A stretch of DNA of 64,000 bases from Nonomuraea endophytica. Its GTDB lineage: Bacteria; Actinomycetota; Actinomycetes; Streptosporangiales; Streptosporangiaceae. The stretch spans positions 1 to 64,000 of the forward strand of contig NZ_JACHIN010000016.1 in the NCBI RefSeq assembly GCF_014203235.1, read 5' to 3'. Numbering within the stretch: position 1 is the first letter of the stretch; the number at the start of each line of letters is the position of its first letter. Below the pieces are notes generated by a model that was given only the letters and a program-made list of their open reading frames with translations, had not been told where the DNA came from and ran no database searches. The translations under genes were made by a program, and so were the position numbers. This document shows, piece by piece, positions 22,240 to 31,712 of the stretch.

Positions 22240-22641
22240 TCATGGAGCCAAGCGCCGGACAAGGCCCGCGGCCACCGAGCCGAGGATGAGCCACACCACG
22301 GCGGCCAGACCGTAGTTGACCAGGGTTTCCCAGCGGGCGTCGGCCATCTGGAAGAGGTTGGACAGGCCCAGGGAGAGCCAGGAGGCGAGGGATTCGACCA
22401 GTTGGTACCAGGCGTTGCCCGGGTTGGCCTGGAAGACGGTGAAGACGGCGTAAAGGACGACCACGAGCGCGGCCAGGCGGGAGGCGACCTTGATCACCCA
22501 GACGGCGAACGTCACCGCCTGCTGCCACACACCGGGTTTCCTGACGGCCGAGGGTCTGGCGGGGCGGTGGGGGCGGGTCTGCTCCAGCGGGGCCGCCACC
22601 AGCTTGTCACCCGGCTCCGGCGGCTTGGGGGTCTCCGACAT
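22240..22641 (-). CDS. Small membrane protein
   Basis: The 133-residue protein has a Pro-rich soluble N-terminus (MSETPKPPEPGDKL) and two hydrophobic segments, about 54-78 (VTFAVWVIKVASRLAALVVV) and 107-127 (LVNYGLAAVVWLILGSVAAG). ATG 22641 has GGAGTG upstream. It precedes the TetR gene on the same strand. I do not recognise a family. Confidence 0.6.
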   Translation of the reverse strand: MSETPKPPEPGDKLVAAPLEQTRPHRPARPSAVRKPGVWQQAVTFAVWVIKVASRLAALVVVLYAVFTVFQANPGNAWYQLVESLASWLSLGLSNLFQMADARWETLVNYGLAAVVWLILGSVAAGLVRRLAP

Positions 22642-22728
22642 GGGCACTCCCTCGATAAGTAATTCCTTTCTGCCCACTCCACGGTCCCACAATTACCCTC
22701 GTTACGCTTCCTTTGGCATGCTGCTGGC

Positions 22729-23349
22729 GTGACCACTTCTGTTGGCCTCGATGTGGGCTTCGACCTGGATATGACACTTGCCGATACCCGATCGGGCATT
22801 GCCGCCGTCTATGACGAGCTGTCCAGGCGGCTCGACGTGGAGATCGACAGCCAGGCCATCATCGCCAGGCTCGGGCCGCCGCTGGAGCTGGAGATGGCCA
22901 ACTGGGTGCCCGCGGAGCAGGTCGCGGCGGCGGTCATGTTGTTCCGCGAGATCTATCCCGACCTCGCCGTTCCCGCCACCACCGCCATGGCCGGCGCGCA
23001 CGAGGCCGTCGAGGCCGTCAGGGCCGCGGGCGGGCGCGTCATCGTGGTCACCGGCAAGAACGTCCACGACGCCCGCCGTACCGTGAGCTGGCTCGGGCTG
23101 AAGGTCGACGAGGTGGTCGGATCGGTGTTCGGGGCGGCCAAGGGGGCGGCGCTCACCTCGTTCGGCGCCGCCGCGTACGTGGGCGACCACGTGGCCGACA
23201 TCGAGGCCGCCAGAGCGGGCGGCGCCATCAGCGTGACGGTCGCCACCGGCCCCTACACCGTGGGCGAGCTGCGTGATCACGGAGCGGATGTGGCACTGGG
23301 CGACCTGACGGAATTCGCCACCTGGTTTGGCGATTGGCGTCAGGTGTAA
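22729..23349 (+). CDS. HAD-superfamily hydrolase
   Basis: The 206-residue protein has HAD motif I FDLDMTLAD (residues about 11-19), motif II VVTGKN, the motif III region around GLKVDEVVGSVFG, and motif IV VGDHVADIEAA. This is a phosphoglycolate-phosphatase-like HAD with a small helical cap. The catalytic Asp pair in motif I is intact. It stands alone after a 39-96 base promoter region. Substrate unknown. Start is GTG 22729. Confidence 0.8.
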   Translation: MTTSVGLDVGFDLDMTLADTRSGIAAVYDELSRRLDVEIDSQAIIARLGPPLELEMANWVPAEQVAAAVMLFREIYPDLAVPATTAMAGAHEAVEAVRAAGGRVIVVTGKNVHDARRTVSWLGLKVDEVVGSVFGAAKGAALTSFGAAAYVGDHVADIEAARAGGAISVTVATGPYTVGELRDHGADVALGDLTEFATWFGDWRQV

Positions 23350-23439
23350 TTCAGCACCAAATACCCGGTCGCTACGGGGCTCTCCGGGGCATAACCTACA
23401 TCCATCCTTTTTTCCAACGTTCCGAACGAGGTCCCTCCT

Positions 23440-23835
23440 GTGCCGAGTGGCAAGGTCAAGTGGTACGACGCCGACAAGGGTTTCGGCTTCCTCACCCGCG
23501 ACGACGGCGGTGAGGTATTCGTTCATTCCTCCGCGCTTCCCACTGGTTCTGCCCCGCTGAAGCCCGGCCAGAAGGTCGAGTTCGGCGTGGCGGAGGGCCG
23601 ACGCGGCCAGCAGGCGCTGTCGGTGCGGATCCTCGATCAGCCGCCGACGCTCGCCAAGGCCAAACCCAAGGGCAAGCGGAAGAAGCCCGACGAGCTGGTC
23701 GTCATCGTCGAAGACCTGATCAAGCTGCTCGACGACCTGTCCACGTCCTACCAGCGGGGCAAGCACCCCGACGCGGCCCACTCCAAGAAGATCGCGGCGG
23801 TGCTCCGGGCGGTCGCCGACGACGTGGACGCCTAG
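23440..23835 (+). CDS. Cold-shock domain protein with C-terminal extension
   Basis: The 131-residue protein has an N-terminal cold-shock domain (residues 1-66) with both RNP motifs, KGFGFLT and VFVHSSAL, starting GKVKWYDADKGFGF. The second half is a Lys-rich linker (AKAKPKGKRKKP) and a helical tail (LVVIVEDLIKLLDDLSTSYQ), longer than CspA. Mycobacterial CspB-type proteins share this extended form. It probably acts as an RNA chaperone. Start is GTG 23440. Its stop overlaps that of the convergent MFS gene. Confidence 0.9.
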   Translation: MPSGKVKWYDADKGFGFLTRDDGGEVFVHSSALPTGSAPLKPGQKVEFGVAEGRRGQQALSVRILDQPPTLAKAKPKGKRKKPDELVVIVEDLIKLLDDLSTSYQRGKHPDAAHSKKIAAVLRAVADDVDA

Positions 23836-25394
23836 CCGTAGGGGTTGGTGAGCGGCTTCGTCCGGTCGATCTGACTGGGCTGCTCGTCCGGCGTGGGCGG
23901 CTCCTCGTGCGCCCACGCCTGCTCCCTGGGAACCGGCGCGGTCGGCGGCTGCCGCTCCTCGTGGATCTGGGCGTTGACCGCCTTGATCCGCCGCCTGCGC
24001 CGGATCAGCAGCCAGACCAGCCACGCGAACAGCACCACCGACAGCGTGATGAAGCCGGGCGGGCCGTTCTCGGTCAGGGACAGCAGCAGGCCGACCAGCC
24101 CGCCGAACACCCAGGCCATCTGCAGCAGCGCCTCGACCACGCCGAAGGTGGACGAGCGCACCTCCTCGCCGATCTCGCGCTGCACGATCGCGTCCAGCGC
24201 CAGCTTGCCCAGCTCCTGAGCGAAGGCGGTCACGAGCGCGACCGCGATGGCCGTCCACAGGTTGAAGAAGATCGCGGTGACCACCGTCGTCGCGACCGTC
24301 AGCGCCAGCGTGAGCAGCACGATGAGCTGCGGCGAGTGGTTACGCGCCCAGTTGGCCACGGCGGCCCCGACCAGGCCGCCCAGCCCGGCGGCCAGCGCGA
24401 GCACGCCGATCGTCTTGGGCACGTCGAAGAAGGTGTCCTTCACCAGCAGCCACGGCGCGCCCAGGTCCTGGACCAGGAACAGCATGAAGAACAGCAGGAA
24501 CCCGGAGAACAGGCGGACGCCCACGTTGGCCAGCATCGCCTCGGTCACCGCCGGGCCCACGTTGAGCAGGCTGCGCCAGCGCTCGGCCCTTCCGCCCTCC
24601 TCCGGGGCCTCCTCCTCCAGGTCGGGGGAGTCGACGTGGCGCGGCAGCCGTACCGCGAAGACGCCGACCAGGAGGAAGGCCACCATCGCGACGCGCAGCA
24701 TCACCGCGCTGCCCAGCCACGCCGTCAGACCCGCGCCAATCGGTACGGCGATGCCCGCCGTCACCAGCGAGAACAACGCCACGCGCGCATTGGCGGAGAC
24801 GAGCGTGATGTCGGCGGGCAGCACGCTCGGCATGATCGCCGCCCGCGAGACCGTGAACGCCTTCGACAACACCAGCACACCCAGCGCGCCCGCGAACAAC
24901 GTCGGCAGGTCGCCGGGCCCCACCGCCGCCGCCATCGCGAAGCACAGCAGCCCACGGCCGAACAGCGTCCCGGCGATCACGTAGCGGCGGCCCGAGCGGA
25001 ACTTGTCCAGGATCGGCCCGACGAACGGCGCCACCAGCGCGAACGGGATCATGGTGATCACGAGGTAGAGCGCCACGGAGCCGCGCGCCTCGCCCACGGG
25101 GACGCCGAAGAAGACCGTGCTGGCCAGCGCCACCGTCACGAACGCGTCGGCCGCGCTGTTGCCGATCGACAGCTCGATCAGCCTTCCCAGGCCGGTACGC
25201 CCGGCGCCGTTGGCATGGGTGAGGCGGCGCGTGGCCTGCCCCATCTTGTGCGCGCCCCGCGCGGTGGCCACTCCGGCCCGCTTGGTGCCCGTGGCGGTGG
25301 CCCGGCCCGCGCGCCAGGAAGCACGGCCCGCCTGGGCCGCGCCCTTCCCGACACGCCGCGAGATCTCTCGCGCCTTGTTCCAGCCTTCCGCCAC
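23832..25394 (-). CDS. MFS transporter
   Basis: The 520-residue protein has a basic cytoplasmic N-terminus of about 75 residues (Ala/Arg/Gly-rich) and about 12 transmembrane helices, with a charged central loop (VDSPDLEEEAPEEGGRAERW) between the halves and a Pro/Glu-rich C-terminal tail. GTG 25394, preceded by GGTAGG, is the likely start; open frame further upstream runs into the divergent promoter of the DUF3027 gene. The order cold-shock gene, MFS gene, DUF3027 gene is shared with other actinobacteria including mycobacteria (from memory). Substrate unknown. Confidence 0.75.
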   Translation of the reverse strand: MAEGWNKAREISRRVGKGAAQAGRASWRAGRATATGTKRAGVATARGAHKMGQATRRLTHANGAGRTGLGRLIELSIGNSAADAFVTVALASTVFFGVPVGEARGSVALYLVITMIPFALVAPFVGPILDKFRSGRRYVIAGTLFGRGLLCFAMAAAVGPGDLPTLFAGALGVLVLSKAFTVSRAAIMPSVLPADITLVSANARVALFSLVTAGIAVPIGAGLTAWLGSAVMLRVAMVAFLLVGVFAVRLPRHVDSPDLEEEAPEEGGRAERWRSLLNVGPAVTEAMLANVGVRLFSGFLLFFMLFLVQDLGAPWLLVKDTFFDVPKTIGVLALAAGLGGLVGAAVANWARNHSPQLIVLLTLALTVATTVVTAIFFNLWTAIAVALVTAFAQELGKLALDAIVQREIGEEVRSSTFGVVEALLQMAWVFGGLVGLLLSLTENGPPGFITLSVVLFAWLVWLLIRRRRRIKAVNAQIHEERQPPTAPVPREQAWAHEEPPTPDEQPSQIDRTKPLTNPYG

Positions 25395-25519
25395 GCCTAC
25401 CAGTCTTACCCGATTTGCGGTCACTCTCGGACCTGGATTCTCTGTGAGGGCGCTGTCAGGTCCGCCCATGGGTGAGAATGAAGTGTGAGCGAACAGCACC
25501 TTTCGGCGGAGGCGGTCCG

Positions 25520-26320
25520 ATGACCCGCACCAGGACACGCGTGGCCCCGCCCGACCAGGCCTGTGTCGCCGCGGTCGACCTGGCCCGCGCCGCCGCGCTC
25601 GAACTCGCCTGGCCCGGCGAGCCGGGCGAGCACCTGGGCGTCGAGAGCGAGGGCGACCGGGTCGTCACCCACTACTTCGCCTGCCAGGACCGGGCGTACC
25701 GGGGCTGGCGCTGGGCGATCACCGTCACCCGCGCCTCGCGCGCGAAGATCGTGACGGTCAGCGAGGCGGTGCTGCTGCCCGGCTCTGGCGCGCTGCTCGC
25801 GCCCGAGTGGCTGCCGTGGAGCGAGCGGCTGCGCCCCGGCGACCTGGGCGTGGGCGACCTGCTGCCCACGGCCGACGACGACGATCGCCTTGAGCCAGGT
25901 TTCGCCGAGACCAGCGACGACGGCGACACCCAGATGATTTTCGAGTACGGCCTGGGCCGGGCCCGTGTGCTCTCGGCCGCCGGAAGGGACCGGGCCGCGA
26001 GACGCTGGCACTCCGGCGAGCACGGGCCGCACACGCCGATCGCACACGCCGCGCCCGCTCAGTGCTCCACCTGTGGTTTCTTCTTGCCGCTCGCGGGTGT
26101 GATGCGGCTGGAGTTCGGGGTGTGCGCGAATGAGTACGCGCCGGACGACGGCAAGGTGGTCTCCGCCGACCACGGCTGCGGCGCCCACTCCGAGGCCGCG
26201 GTCATGCCGCCCCCGGTGGAGCAGGCCTCGCCCATCCTCGACGACATGGGTTTCGACCTGATCGAGGACGAGGCGGGCTCGGTCGACGAATCGGCCTCCG
26301 AGGAGCTCGGCCACTCCTGA
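25520..26320 (+). CDS. DUF3027 family protein
   Basis: The 266-residue actinobacterial protein begins MTRTRTRVAPPDQACVAAVD. The central part has an aromatic block (RAYRGWRWAITVTRASRAKI) and WLPWSERLRPGDLGVGDLLP. A C-terminal cysteine-containing segment (CSTCGFF, VCANEYAPDDGKVVSADHGC) may bind zinc, and the C-terminus is acidic. Family DUF3027 has no known role. The chosen ATG has GGCGGAGGCGG upstream. The sacsin-like ATPase gene follows by 57 bases on the same strand, suggesting cotranscription. Confidence 0.8.
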   Translation: MTRTRTRVAPPDQACVAAVDLARAAALELAWPGEPGEHLGVESEGDRVVTHYFACQDRAYRGWRWAITVTRASRAKIVTVSEAVLLPGSGALLAPEWLPWSERLRPGDLGVGDLLPTADDDDRLEPGFAETSDDGDTQMIFEYGLGRARVLSAAGRDRAARRWHSGEHGPHTPIAHAAPAQCSTCGFFLPLAGVMRLEFGVCANEYAPDDGKVVSADHGCGAHSEAAVMPPPVEQASPILDDMGFDLIEDEAGSVDESASEELGHS

Positions 26321-26377
26321 CTTCACTGTCGGTCGGGGCCGCTAATCTTCGGGGACCCCTACCCGCATTGGAGGATC

Positions 26378-29300
26378 GTGGACAGCTTCGGCACCGACCG
26401 GATGCGCGCGGCGGTCCTCACGGCCTGGACGGCCTCGCCCGCCCGTTTCCGTGAGGACGCCAACGCCGAGGAAGACTTCGCCCTCGGCGGTTATCGAGAT
26501 CGGCTCATCGTCGAGCTCGCGCAGAATGCCGCCGACGCCGCCCTGCGCGCCGGCGTGCCGGGGGTGCTGCGGCTCAGCCTCGACGGCGACGTGTTCACCG
26601 CCGCCAACACCGGCGCGCCGCTCGACGCGACCGGCGTCGAGGGCCTGTCCACGCTGCGCGTGTCCGGCAAACGCGACGAGGCGGGCGCCGCCGGGCGCTT
26701 CGGCGTCGGGTTCGCCGCCGTCGTCTCGGTGACCGACGAGCCGTCCATCGGCTCCCGCGGGTCCGGCGCGGTGCGCTGGTCGCGCGAGGAGACCACCGCC
26801 CTGGTCGCCGGGGTGCCGGTCCTGGCGGGTGAATTGTCCGGGCGTTCCGGGCACGTCCCGCTGTTGCGCCTGCCGTTCGCGGCCGACCCGCTCACGGTGC
26901 CCGACGGTTTCGACACTCTGGTACGGCTGCCGCTGCGCGACAAGACGGCCACCGAGGCGGTCCGGCGGATGCTGGCCGAGACCAGCCCGGCGCTTCTCCT
27001 CGGCCTGCCCGCGCTCGAAGCCATCGAGATCGAGCTCGACGGCGCGCTGCGCCGGGTGGACGCCGACGGGTGGCATCTGGTGGCCGACTCCGGCGAGTTC
27101 ACCGCCGAGCAGGTGGCCGAGCTGTTCGCCGACCGGCCCACCGAGGAACGGGCCCGGCCTTACTGGTCGGTGCGCTGGGCCGTACCCGTGGATGGGATTG
27201 CCACGGAAGGGGCCGCGCGGGAGCCGCGGCCGCTGCCGGCCGGTGTGCCCGCGGTCGTGCACGCGCCCACGCCCAGCGACGAGGCGCTCGACCTGCCCGC
27301 GCTGCTCATCGCCTCCTTCCCGATGGCCACGGACCGGCGTCACGTCGCCAAGGGCCCGCTGACCGACTTCCTCATCGACAAGGCCGCCGAGTCCTACCTG
27401 CGCCTGCTCAAGGAGCTGCCGCGCACGCCCAAGCTGCTCGACCTGGTGCCCGCGCTCATGGGCAAGGGCGAGCTCGACGCGCGCATCCGCCGCGCGATCC
27501 TGCGCCGCCTGCCCTCGGCGCCGCTGCTGCCCGCGCTGTCGGCGCCCGCCCCGCACGTGGAGACCGCGTCGTTCAGCGAGGCCGCCGTCTACGAGCCCGA
27601 CGCCCAGTGGCACGTCGAACACCCCGCTCCCGACAAGGGCCCCGACGGCTGGACCGTGGCGGGCCGCGAGGCCGCGGTGGTCGCCGGGGCGAGCGACCTG
27701 CTGGAGGCGGTCGCCGGGTTCGTCCCCGGCCTGCTGCCCGCGGGCTGGCCCGCGCGGCACCCGGCGATGGCCTCGCTCGGCGTGCGCAAGGTCGAACTGG
27801 CCGACGTGATCGACCAGCTGTCCGGCGAGGGCGTCGAGGGCCGCGACCCCGCCTGGTGGCACGCCCTCTACGACGTGCTGCCCTACGACGACCCCGAGTC
27901 GCTCGGGGCGCTGCCGGTCCCGCTGGCCGACGGACGGCTGGTGCGCGGGCCGCGCGGCACGCTCATGCTCACCGGGGCCTCGCTCGACCTGGAGGCGCTG
28001 GGCCTGCGGATCGTCCACCCCGACGCGGCCCACCCGCTGCTGCTGCGCCTCGGCGCCGCCGAAGCCACCCCGCGCACCGTGCTCGAAGACACCCTCACCC
28101 GCACCGCCATCGCCGAGTCGCTCGACAGCGACGACCCCGAGCCGATCGCGCGAGCCGTACTCTCCCTGGTCGACGCCGCCGCGCTCGCGCCCGGCGAGCT
28201 CCCCTGGCTGGCCGAGCTGGCGCTGCGCGGCGCCGACGGCGAACGTTATGCCGCTGGAGAGCTGCTGCTGCCGGGCGGGGTTCTGGCCGGGCTGCTGGAA
28301 GAGGGTCCGCTGGTCGCCGACGAGCTCGTCAGCGCGTACGGCTCGCGCGTTCTGGTCGCCGCCGGGGTGCTCGACGGGTTCGCCGTGGTCAACGACGCCG
28401 ACGTCCTGCTCGACCACGACGAGTGCGACCACGACCTCGACGGCGAGGAGGCCTGGCTCGACCACGTCCACGACCTGCTGCCCGACCTCGAAGTGCCGCC
28501 GGTCGTGGCCGAGTTCACCGCCGTACGCGACCTGGAGCTCGTCGCCGACTGGCCCGCCGCCCTGCCGCTCCTCACCCGCCCACCGCTGCGCGGCGCGCTC
28601 CACCCGCTGCGGGTGGACGGGGTGGAGGTGCCCTCGTACACGGCGTGGTGGCTGGCCGGTCACCCCGTGCTCGACGGCCGCCGCCCGCGCGAACTCCGCC
28701 TGCCGGGCGCCGACCCGCTGCTGCAGGGCCTCTACACCGACGCGCCCGCCGGGCTCGACGAGAGCGCCCTGTCCATGCTGGGGGTACGCACCACGCTGGC
28801 TGACCTGCTCGCCTCTCATGGTGGGCCGGAGGAGCTCCTTGACCTGATGGCCGACTCCGCGATCGTGGTCGACCGGGCCCAGCTGCGGGCCCTGTGGATC
28901 GCGCTGGCCGGGGTCGAACCGTCACGGGTGGCGCCGCCGTCCCGGGTCCGCGCCGTGCTCGACGGCGAGATCGTGGTGGCCTCGGCCGACGACGCCGTCG
29001 TGGTGGAGGCGCCCGACCTGCTGCAACTGGTGGCGGCGCGGCCGTTGGTGCTGGCCTCCTACGACCTGGCGGAGTCCTTGTCTGAGCTGCTTGACCTGCC
29101 GTTGGCGGGGGAGCTGGTGAGCGGCGAGGTGACGTCGGAGGGACAGGTTCGGCCTGTGCCGCCGGAGGTGCGGTCCCTGCTTCCCACCGCGCCCGAGACG
29201 TACGTGGAACACGAGAAGCTGCTGGTGGACGCAGTGCCGTGCTCGTGGCGGTACTTCGACGGCTCGATCCACTGCACGGGGGTGGACGGGTTGGCGAGGG

Positions 29301-29407
29301 GGTTGGCGTGGGCAGTGGGCCAATGGTCCGACCGCCTGGCGGTGGCAGCCCTCTTGCGCGACCCCGCCGCCGTCCCCCTCCTCCTAGCCGAAGCCGACCT
29401 CTCCTAA
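26378..29407 (+). CDS. Sacsin N-terminal ATPase-like (GHKL) protein
   Basis: The 1009-residue protein begins with an HSP90/GHKL-type nucleotide-binding domain: N-box ELAQNAADAAL (residues about 46-56), the Gly-containing TAANTGAPLD and the lid motif AAGRFGVGFAAVVSVTD. The rest is a long, Ala/Leu/Asp-rich helical region without recognised domains. This family is widespread in actinobacteria directly after the DUF3027 gene. It probably acts as a chaperone-like ATPase, but the function is untested. Start is GTG 26378 with GGAGGA only two bases away; a Met at residue 8 is an alternative. Confidence 0.85.
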   Translation: MDSFGTDRMRAAVLTAWTASPARFREDANAEEDFALGGYRDRLIVELAQNAADAALRAGVPGVLRLSLDGDVFTAANTGAPLDATGVEGLSTLRVSGKRDEAGAAGRFGVGFAAVVSVTDEPSIGSRGSGAVRWSREETTALVAGVPVLAGELSGRSGHVPLLRLPFAADPLTVPDGFDTLVRLPLRDKTATEAVRRMLAETSPALLLGLPALEAIEIELDGALRRVDADGWHLVADSGEFTAEQVAELFADRPTEERARPYWSVRWAVPVDGIATEGAAREPRPLPAGVPAVVHAPTPSDEALDLPALLIASFPMATDRRHVAKGPLTDFLIDKAAESYLRLLKELPRTPKLLDLVPALMGKGELDARIRRAILRRLPSAPLLPALSAPAPHVETASFSEAAVYEPDAQWHVEHPAPDKGPDGWTVAGREAAVVAGASDLLEAVAGFVPGLLPAGWPARHPAMASLGVRKVELADVIDQLSGEGVEGRDPAWWHALYDVLPYDDPESLGALPVPLADGRLVRGPRGTLMLTGASLDLEALGLRIVHPDAAHPLLLRLGAAEATPRTVLEDTLTRTAIAESLDSDDPEPIARAVLSLVDAAALAPGELPWLAELALRGADGERYAAGELLLPGGVLAGLLEEGPLVADELVSAYGSRVLVAAGVLDGFAVVNDADVLLDHDECDHDLDGEEAWLDHVHDLLPDLEVPPVVAEFTAVRDLELVADWPAALPLLTRPPLRGALHPLRVDGVEVPSYTAWWLAGHPVLDGRRPRELRLPGADPLLQGLYTDAPAGLDESALSMLGVRTTLADLLASHGGPEELLDLMADSAIVVDRAQLRALWIALAGVEPSRVAPPSRVRAVLDGEIVVASADDAVVVEAPDLLQLVAARPLVLASYDLAESLSELLDLPLAGELVSGEVTSEGQVRPVPPEVRSLLPTAPETYVEHEKLLVDAVPCSWRYFDGSIHCTGVDGLARGLAWAVGQWSDRLAVAALLRDPAAVPLLLAEADLS

Positions 29408-29459
29408 CAACAAGGTCCTCGCCTGGGGGGCTTCGCGCTTTGGGGCTCGGGCTGTGACT

Positions 29460-29477
29460 GCGGGGGCAGGCCCCCGC
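29460..29477. repeat. Inverted repeat after the sacsin-like gene
   Basis: Perfect 8-base arms GCGGGGGC and GCCCCCGC flank AG. There is no T run, so it is only a possible transcription end or structured spacer. Confidence 0.4.
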
Positions 29478-29518
29478 ACCCCCGGGCTTAAAGGCGTGGT
29501 CTTCGCGTGAGGGCGCTC

Positions 29519-29638
29519 CACACCCGGGAGTATCTGAGCGCGGTGGCGGCTGAACTCAACGGCCGACCCCGTCAAACCCTCGGATGGGCCACCCCGGCAC
29601 AACGTCTGGCTACACTCCTCACCGACAACGCCAACTAG
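29519..29638 (+). pseudogene. IS30-family transposase, C-terminal remnant
   Basis: Forty codons read HTREYLSAVAAELNGRPRQT followed by LGWATPAQRLATLL and a stop at 29636. The LN-RPR-TLGW-TPA pattern is the conserved end of IS30-type DDE transposases. No upstream transposase sequence or inverted repeats remain, so this is a fossil of a former insertion at the edge of the accessory region. Confidence 0.8.
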
Positions 29639-29676
29639 CAGCAGCGTTGCGACGACTCATAGAAACCAAGCCCGGC

Positions 29677-29696
29677 GAGGGGCCTTCCGGCCCCTC
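29677..29696. repeat. Perfect hairpin in the spacer after the IS30 remnant
   Basis: Arms GAGGGGCC and GGCCCCTC surround TTCC. It may be a relic of the insertion sequence end or a terminator. The rest of 29639-29856 holds no gene that I can support. Confidence 0.45.
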
Positions 29697-29856
29697 CCAC
29701 TCCCCGGTCGTGGGCCGGGTTTGGCTTGGCCAGGCCCCTGGATCTGTCTGCCCACGTGAACTCATGACGCCCTGATTGGCCGAAGGCGCTTGACCAACCG
29801 CACCCTCCGGGCGAAGGTTTTCATGACGCTCACCAGACGTTGGAGGTAGCAAAACA

Positions 29857-30123
29857 ATGCAAACCTCAAACCCTGCGGACGGCTTGCACCTCGCGTTCTA
29901 CTGCACTGACCCCGATTCCGTGCCCGGCGAAGACTGCGCGACCTTCTACCAGACCAACAGGGGAACATGGATCGTCCAGGGCGACCGCCGGGAGGAGCCT
30001 GACGTGGTCACACAGCTTGTGGCCCTGAAGCCCTCCGAGTCTTCCGTCGAGGTCCCGGGACCCCTGGTCGATCTACTCGTACGCAGGTACGCCAAGGAGC
30101 GCTATGGAATTGATCTCGGCTGA
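29857..30123 (+). CDS. Small protein of an XRE-DUF5753/DUF6879 module
   Basis: The 88-residue acidic protein begins MQTSNPADGLHLAFYCTDPD and has a good TTGGAGG ribosome site upstream. It is the first gene of a tight three-gene set: its end overlaps the DUF6879 gene by 20 bases. Such small proteins precede DUF6879 genes in many actinobacterial WhiJ/Scr1-like modules. No domain is recognised. Confidence 0.65.
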   Translation: MQTSNPADGLHLAFYCTDPDSVPGEDCATFYQTNRGTWIVQGDRREEPDVVTQLVALKPSESSVEVPGPLVDLLVRRYAKERYGIDLG

Positions 30124-30625
30124 AGAGCGAGGCGAATACTTCGCGACCTTCAAGCGAGAGGCGGTTCATCTGGAACTGCGCGATGACTATGCAACGAGTG
30201 ATCTGGAACGCGAGAGGTTCGCGGCATGGAAGGCCAGCGAAGCTGACGATCTCAGCTGGATGAATCCTTGGTGCGATCGCATTCGCAAGGCCATCGCGGA
30301 GGGTAAGCGCTATCGGCGCGCCTGTGTTGTCTCTGAGCCGCTCTCGGAATATCGCCGGTTCGCCTACGACGTTGTTGGGCCCAGCGTGGACGCCGGCGAG
30401 GAGATTCATTGGGTGCCGAGGCGGCTGGTGTCTGACGTCGCGCTGCCGGGCAACGACTTCTGGATGTTCGACGAAGAGACCGTTGTTTTCGCGGTGTTCT
30501 CAGGAGACGGTGAAGTGGTTCAGCGTCAGCTCTACACGGACCCCGATGTGGTCAAACTATGTGCTGACGCTTTCAAGGCCGTGTGGAGTTTGTCGATTCC
30601 GCACCACGAATACCGGCGCGTCTGA
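30104..30625 (+). CDS. DUF6879 family protein
   Basis: The 173-residue protein begins MELISAEERGEYFATFKREA and has the family pattern LELRDDYATSDLERERFAAW, RRACVVSEPLSEYRRFAYDV, EIHWVPRRLVSDVALPGNDF and WMFDEETVVFAVFSGDGEVV. DUF6879 proteins are typically encoded beside an XRE regulator with a DUF5753 domain and are thought to be its partner. The downstream regulator gene begins 6 bases after the stop. Confidence 0.8.
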   Translation: MELISAEERGEYFATFKREAVHLELRDDYATSDLERERFAAWKASEADDLSWMNPWCDRIRKAIAEGKRYRRACVVSEPLSEYRRFAYDVVGPSVDAGEEIHWVPRRLVSDVALPGNDFWMFDEETVVFAVFSGDGEVVQRQLYTDPDVVKLCADAFKAVWSLSIPHHEYRRV

Positions 30626-30631
30626 TTCGTC

Positions 30632-31492
30632 GTGTCCGAACAGGCGGCGTCCGCGAAGAAGGCGTTCGGAGTCCGGCTTCGTGATCTGCGCAAGGACGCT
30701 GGGCTCACGGGACGACAGCTCGCCACGGCAGCGGGCCTGCACAACACCAAGATCAGCCGGATAGAGCACGGCCAGCAGAACCCCTCTGAGGACGACATCC
30801 GGGCGTGGTGCATCGCCTGCGGTGTTGCCCGGATGATCCCCGAGTTGATCGCGGTGCAGCGGGAAATCGAGCAGATGTGGGTGGAGTGGCGTCGCCATCT
30901 CCGGGCAGGGCAGCAACATATCCAGTCCCGGGCCATTCCCCTGTATGAGAGCACGAAGCTCCTCTGTGTGTACGAGTCAGTTCGTATTCCCGGTATTTTG
31001 CAGACGCCTCGGTATATACGGGCGCTCTTTTCGGCTGCGAGTACGCTTTACGGTCTACCCGACGGAGAGGCTGAAGCAGCGGTAGCAGGTCGAATTCCCC
31101 GGCAGAGACTGGTGACTGCGGGAACCGGCCGTAATCGCTACAGCTTCCTCGTCGAGGCGATGGCTCTGGATGTGATCATCGGCAACGTGGATGTCATGCG
31201 AGAGCAGTACAACCTCCTCCTGGAGATCTCGGCGCTACCTCACGTCTCGCTGGGGATAATTCCGCGTGGCCAGGTGCGATCGCTTTACCCTGGGGAAGGG
31301 TTCTATATCTTCGACGGACAGCTCGTTCGCAGCGAAATGTGGTCGGGTGGATTCAGGTCCAATCAGTCCGAGGAGATCGAGACCTTCCTGCGAGCCTTTG
31401 CGATGTTGCGAGGCTTGGCGGTCTACGGGGCGGCGGCGCGCTGGCTGATCGAAGACGCGAGGAGCCGACTGCAAACTAGAGAAAACCTCTAG
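30632..31492 (+). CDS. XRE-family regulator with DUF5753 (Scr1/WhiJ-like)
   Basis: The 286-residue protein has an N-terminal XRE helix-turn-helix (FGVRLRDLRKDAGLTGRQLA, TAAGLHNTKISRIEHGQQNP) and a C-terminal DUF5753 domain (ESVRIPGILQTPRYIRALF, LLEISALPHVSLGIIPRGQV, GFYIFDGQLVRSEMW). It is related to WhiJ and Scr1 regulators of development and antibiotic production in filamentous actinobacteria. GTG 30632 starts it. The three-gene cluster resembles a two- or three-part switch in which the small partners titrate the DNA-binding protein; this is inference. Confidence 0.85.
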   Translation: MSEQAASAKKAFGVRLRDLRKDAGLTGRQLATAAGLHNTKISRIEHGQQNPSEDDIRAWCIACGVARMIPELIAVQREIEQMWVEWRRHLRAGQQHIQSRAIPLYESTKLLCVYESVRIPGILQTPRYIRALFSAASTLYGLPDGEAEAAVAGRIPRQRLVTAGTGRNRYSFLVEAMALDVIIGNVDVMREQYNLLLEISALPHVSLGIIPRGQVRSLYPGEGFYIFDGQLVRSEMWSGGFRSNQSEEIETFLRAFAMLRGLAVYGAAARWLIEDARSRLQTRENL

Positions 31493-31712
31493 CCCTGGCT
31501 TCGGCCTGCTTCCTAGCGCCGGTGCACGTCCGTCGAGTGGCCTGGCCAGTTCCAAGCCCTGAGTTCGTCCTGAAGGGTGAGGCTCGGATGGCGCGAGTGA
31601 AGCCAGCCGGGCGAGGAGCGGCGAACCGAGGATCTCGGGCGGCCACTGGACATCAGGATGTCGCGGAGATGCTCCCGAGAGGGCTTTCCACAACTACGGA
31701 GAAACACGACGC

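Noticed and set aside
26342..28819. Long antisense frame inside the sacsin-like gene
   Set aside because: Mirror of third-position GC bias; the GHKL motifs on the plus strand are clear.
29460..29477. Terminator of the sacsin-like gene
   Set aside because: Good hairpin but no T run, so it is listed only as an inverted repeat.
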